This document shows, one piece after another, positions 5,030 through 7,150 of a stretch of DNA of 7,150 nucleotides. Position 1 is the stretch's first letter. Every line of letters begins with the position of its first letter. This stretch comes from Clostridia bacterium. GTDB taxonomy: Bacteria; Bacillota; Clostridia; Christensenellales; CAG-314. The notes under the pieces were generated by a model, which worked only from the letters and a program-made list of their open reading frames with translations, made no database searches and was not told the DNA's origin. Position numbers and translations under genes: made by a program. The DNA is taken from assembly GCA_028710055.1 (NCBI GenBank), contig JAQUSX010000029.1, positions 1 through 7,150 of the forward strand. Reading direction: 5' to 3'.

Positions 5030-7099
5030 ATGGCACTTATTAACGCAAAAGACATCCGCAATATTGCCTTGATTGGGCATTCCGGCGAGGGAAAAACCAC
5101 GCTCGCCGAGGCAATTCTATTCAACTGCAAGGCGGTTGATAGACAAGGTAAAGTTGACGACGGCAACTCGACAATGGACTTTGATCCCGAAGAAATAGCT
5201 AAAAAAATATCTATCTCGCTTGCCACCGCTAACTGTAATTACAACGGCACAAAAATCAATATCATCGACGTACCGGGATATTTTGACTTTGAAGGCGAAT
5301 TGGTACAGGCTTTGGCTGTTGCCGACGCGGCTGTTATAGTAACCAGCGCGTCAGGCTCGCTTACCGTAGGCACGGAAAAAGCTCTTGATATCTGTATAGC
5401 GCGCAAAATTCCCGCTATGGTATTTATCAGCGGTCTTGACAAAGAAAACGCGAATTATACCGACACGATTAACGCTATTGCAGAAAAATATCCTACAAAA
5501 ATCGCTAACCTTATGATTCCCGTTATGCAAAACAATTTCAGCGCGTTTGTAAACGTTGACGACGGATTGTATTACGAAGTAGGCTCAGAAGAAAACGGAA
5601 AAGAAATTCCCGCGAATTTGGCTGACCAAGCGGCTTCCGCAAGAGAAAAAGTAGTCGAAAGCGCGGCTGAAGGCGACGACGAGCTTATGATGAAATATCT
5701 CGATACTCTCGACCTGACAAAAGAAGAAGTGGAAAAAGGTTTGAAAGCGGGTATCGTTAACGGCGCAACTATTCCCGTATACGGCGGCAGCGCGCTCGCT
5801 AATAAGGGTATCAAAAATTTATTAAATAAAATCGTTGCTACGCTGCCCAGTCCTGCTGACGACGTTGTTACGGCAACCGACGACAAGGGTAATAAAATCG
5901 AACTGAAATGCGACCCCAACGCCCCCGTTGTTTTGCAAGTTTTCAAAACAATAGTAGACCCGTTTGTAGGCAGACTTTCATTCTTCAAAATGCTTCAAGG
6001 CACGCTTAAGAGCGGTTTGATTTTGAAAAACGCGAATAAGGACAGCGAAGAAAAAATCAGCAGTATATTTTTTATTAAAGGCAAAAAGCAGGAACCGACA
6101 GACAGTATTTCCGCTGGCGACATCGGCGCCGTTTCAAAACTTAATACACCTACCACAGGCGACACTTTGTCAGAAGGAAAAGCTTTGACCCTGCCTCCTA
6201 TTGAAATGCCTAAGCCCGTTATTTCTATGGCGGTTTACGCGGCGAAAAAAGGCGAGGAAGACAAAATTTTCGCGGGATTATCAAAACTTAAAGACGAAGA
6301 TATATCATTCGCAGTTATTAAAAACCAAGACACAAACGAAATGCTTCTTAGCGGCGTTGGCGAAACTCAGCTCGATATACTTTGCAGAAAACTTAGAAAT
6401 AAATTCGGCGTAGAAGCCGTTTTGAAAGAACCCAGAATAGCTTACAAAGAAACTATTAAGGGCAGAAGCGAAGCCGAAGGCAAACACAAAAAACAATCTG
6501 GCGGCGCGGGACAGTTCGGCGTTGCGATTATCAAGTTTGAACCCGGCGCGGAAGACGGTATTTATGAGTTTGTTGACGAAGTAGTCGGCGGCGCGGTACC
6601 CAGACAGTTTATCCCCGCTGTCGATAAGGGTTTGCGTGAATCGATCAAAGAAGGCGTTTTGGCGGGCTATCCTATGATAAACCTTAAAGCCCGTTTGGTC
6701 GACGGTAAATACCACCCCGTTGACAGTAAAGAAATCGCTTTCGTTTCGGCGGCAAAACTGGCTTACGGCGAAGGTATTCCTAAAGCTCAACCGATACTAC
6801 TCGAACCCATTTACCAAGTAAACGTAACCGTTCCCGAAAATTATATGGGCGATATTTTGGGCGATATGAATAAACGCCGCGGCAGAGTTTTGGGTATGGA
6901 AGCAGCATCTGGCGGAAAACAAATAATCCGCGCAGAATCTCCTATGGCTGAAATAACCAAATACGCGACCGATTTACGTTCAATGACGCAAGGCAGAGGC
7001 ACTTTCACTATGGAATTTCTCCGTTACGAGGAAGTACCCCCGACCGCAACGGCAAAAATCATTGAAGACGCTAAAAAACGCGCGGCGGAAGCTGAATAA
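5030..7099 (+). CDS. Elongation factor G-like protein (EF-G paralog, FusA2-like)
   Basis: The 689-residue protein has all five EF-G domains: GTPase (about 1-280), domain II (about 295-385), III (about 395-475, with LSGVGETQLDI), IV (about 478-595, with QSGGAGQFG and the tip loop VDGKYHPVDSKE) and V (about 596-670, with MGDILGDMNKRRGRVLGM). The P-loop GHSGEGKTT (16-24) is of the GHxGxGKT type seen in EF-G-like paralogs rather than canonical EF-G (AHIDAGKTT). Switch I has KKISIS where EF-G has RGITI, G3 is DVPGY (histidine changed to tyrosine at 84), and G4 is SGLD (134-137) instead of NKxD. This is therefore probably not the main translocase, which normally sits in the str operon beside rpsL, rpsG and tuf. 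Paralogs of this kind are reported with weak or absent GTPase activity; the role here is open. GGGGAG (5017-5022) lies seven bases before the ATG. The gene appears monocistronic. Confidence 0.9.
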   Translation: MALINAKDIRNIALIGHSGEGKTTLAEAILFNCKAVDRQGKVDDGNSTMDFDPEEIAKKISISLATANCNYNGTKINIIDVPGYFDFEGELVQALAVADAAVIVTSASGSLTVGTEKALDICIARKIPAMVFISGLDKENANYTDTINAIAEKYPTKIANLMIPVMQNNFSAFVNVDDGLYYEVGSEENGKEIPANLADQAASAREKVVESAAEGDDELMMKYLDTLDLTKEEVEKGLKAGIVNGATIPVYGGSALANKGIKNLLNKIVATLPSPADDVVTATDDKGNKIELKCDPNAPVVLQVFKTIVDPFVGRLSFFKMLQGTLKSGLILKNANKDSEEKISSIFFIKGKKQEPTDSISAGDIGAVSKLNTPTTGDTLSEGKALTLPPIEMPKPVISMAVYAAKKGEEDKIFAGLSKLKDEDISFAVIKNQDTNEMLLSGVGETQLDILCRKLRNKFGVEAVLKEPRIAYKETIKGRSEAEGKHKKQSGGAGQFGVAIIKFEPGAEDGIYEFVDEVVGGAVPRQFIPAVDKGLRESIKEGVLAGYPMINLKARLVDGKYHPVDSKEIAFVSAAKLAYGEGIPKAQPILLEPIYQVNVTVPENYMGDILGDMNKRRGRVLGMEAASGGKQIIRAESPMAEITKYATDLRSMTQGRGTFTMEFLRYEEVPPTATAKIIEDAKKRAAEAE

Positions 7100-7121
7100 A
7101 TTTAAAACTAATCAATATTTT

Positions 7122-7150
7122 AAAAGCGTTTCCTTTTTGGAAACGCTTTT
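7122..7150 (+). terminator. Strong rho-independent terminator after the EF-G-like gene
   Basis: AAAAGCGTTTCC (7122-7133) pairs perfectly over twelve bases with GGAAACGCTTTT (7139-7150) around a TTTTT loop, starting 22 bases after the stop codon. The T tail begins at 7147 and runs to the window edge, so its full length is not visible. With flanking A and T runs it could work in both directions. Confidence 0.8.

Noticed and set aside
6305..6790. 161-codon minus-strand open frame inside the EF-G-like gene
   Set aside because: It is antisense to conserved EF-G domains III-IV, and the protein looks like no family. It is explained by codon bias of the real gene; the same holds for 5572-5988.
1..7150. 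Mobile element, CRISPR, defence or biosynthetic cluster
   Set aside because: No transposase, integrase, terminal inverted repeats, spaced direct repeats or cluster-type enzymes are seen; every gene is assigned to a common chromosomal family.

Overview
The window looks like chromosomal DNA from a low-to-moderate GC Firmicutes bacterium, probably a spore-forming Clostridia-type lineage. The evidence is the yabP-yabQ-divIC order, which is a hallmark of endospore formers, together with purine-rich Shine-Dalgarno sites, rho-independent terminators and AT-rich promoters. I cannot name a genus. I see no phage, transposon, CRISPR, toxin-antitoxin or defence genes, and no rRNA or tRNA.

Layout from left to right. 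(1) Positions 1-440, minus strand: a RimJ/RimL-type GNAT acetyltransferase whose C-terminus is cut by the window edge. (2) An AT-rich divergent intergenic region (441-661). (3) A tight plus-strand operon: yabP (662-910), yabQ (907-1377) and a divIC/ftsB-type division gene (best start 1223, end 1519), closed by a hairpin terminator at 1534-1564. (4) mntP, a manganese efflux protein (1582-2196). (5) A PlsC-type acyltransferase extended by a zinc ribbon and a beta-rich C-terminal domain (2320-3477), followed by a terminator at 3536-3569. (6) A convergent minus-strand PepT-like M20 metallopeptidase (3601-4785) with a good promoter overlapped by a perfect inverted repeat. (7) A divergent promoter with a leader hairpin, driving a full-length elongation factor G-like paralog (5030-7099) that ends in a strong terminator at the window edge.

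YabP and YabQ point to the mother-cell side of sporulation (cortex and coat assembly), and the DivIC/FtsB-like protein belongs to the division complex. The other genes look like independent housekeeping units: Mn export, phospholipid acylation, peptide turnover and a translation-factor paralog. I do not see one coherent new system. The most interesting points are a 155-nt out-of-frame overlap of yabQ with divIC, an EF-G paralog whose G4 motif (SGLD), switch I and G3 histidine are degenerate, the multi-domain acyltransferase, and an operator-like palindrome at the peptidase promoter.
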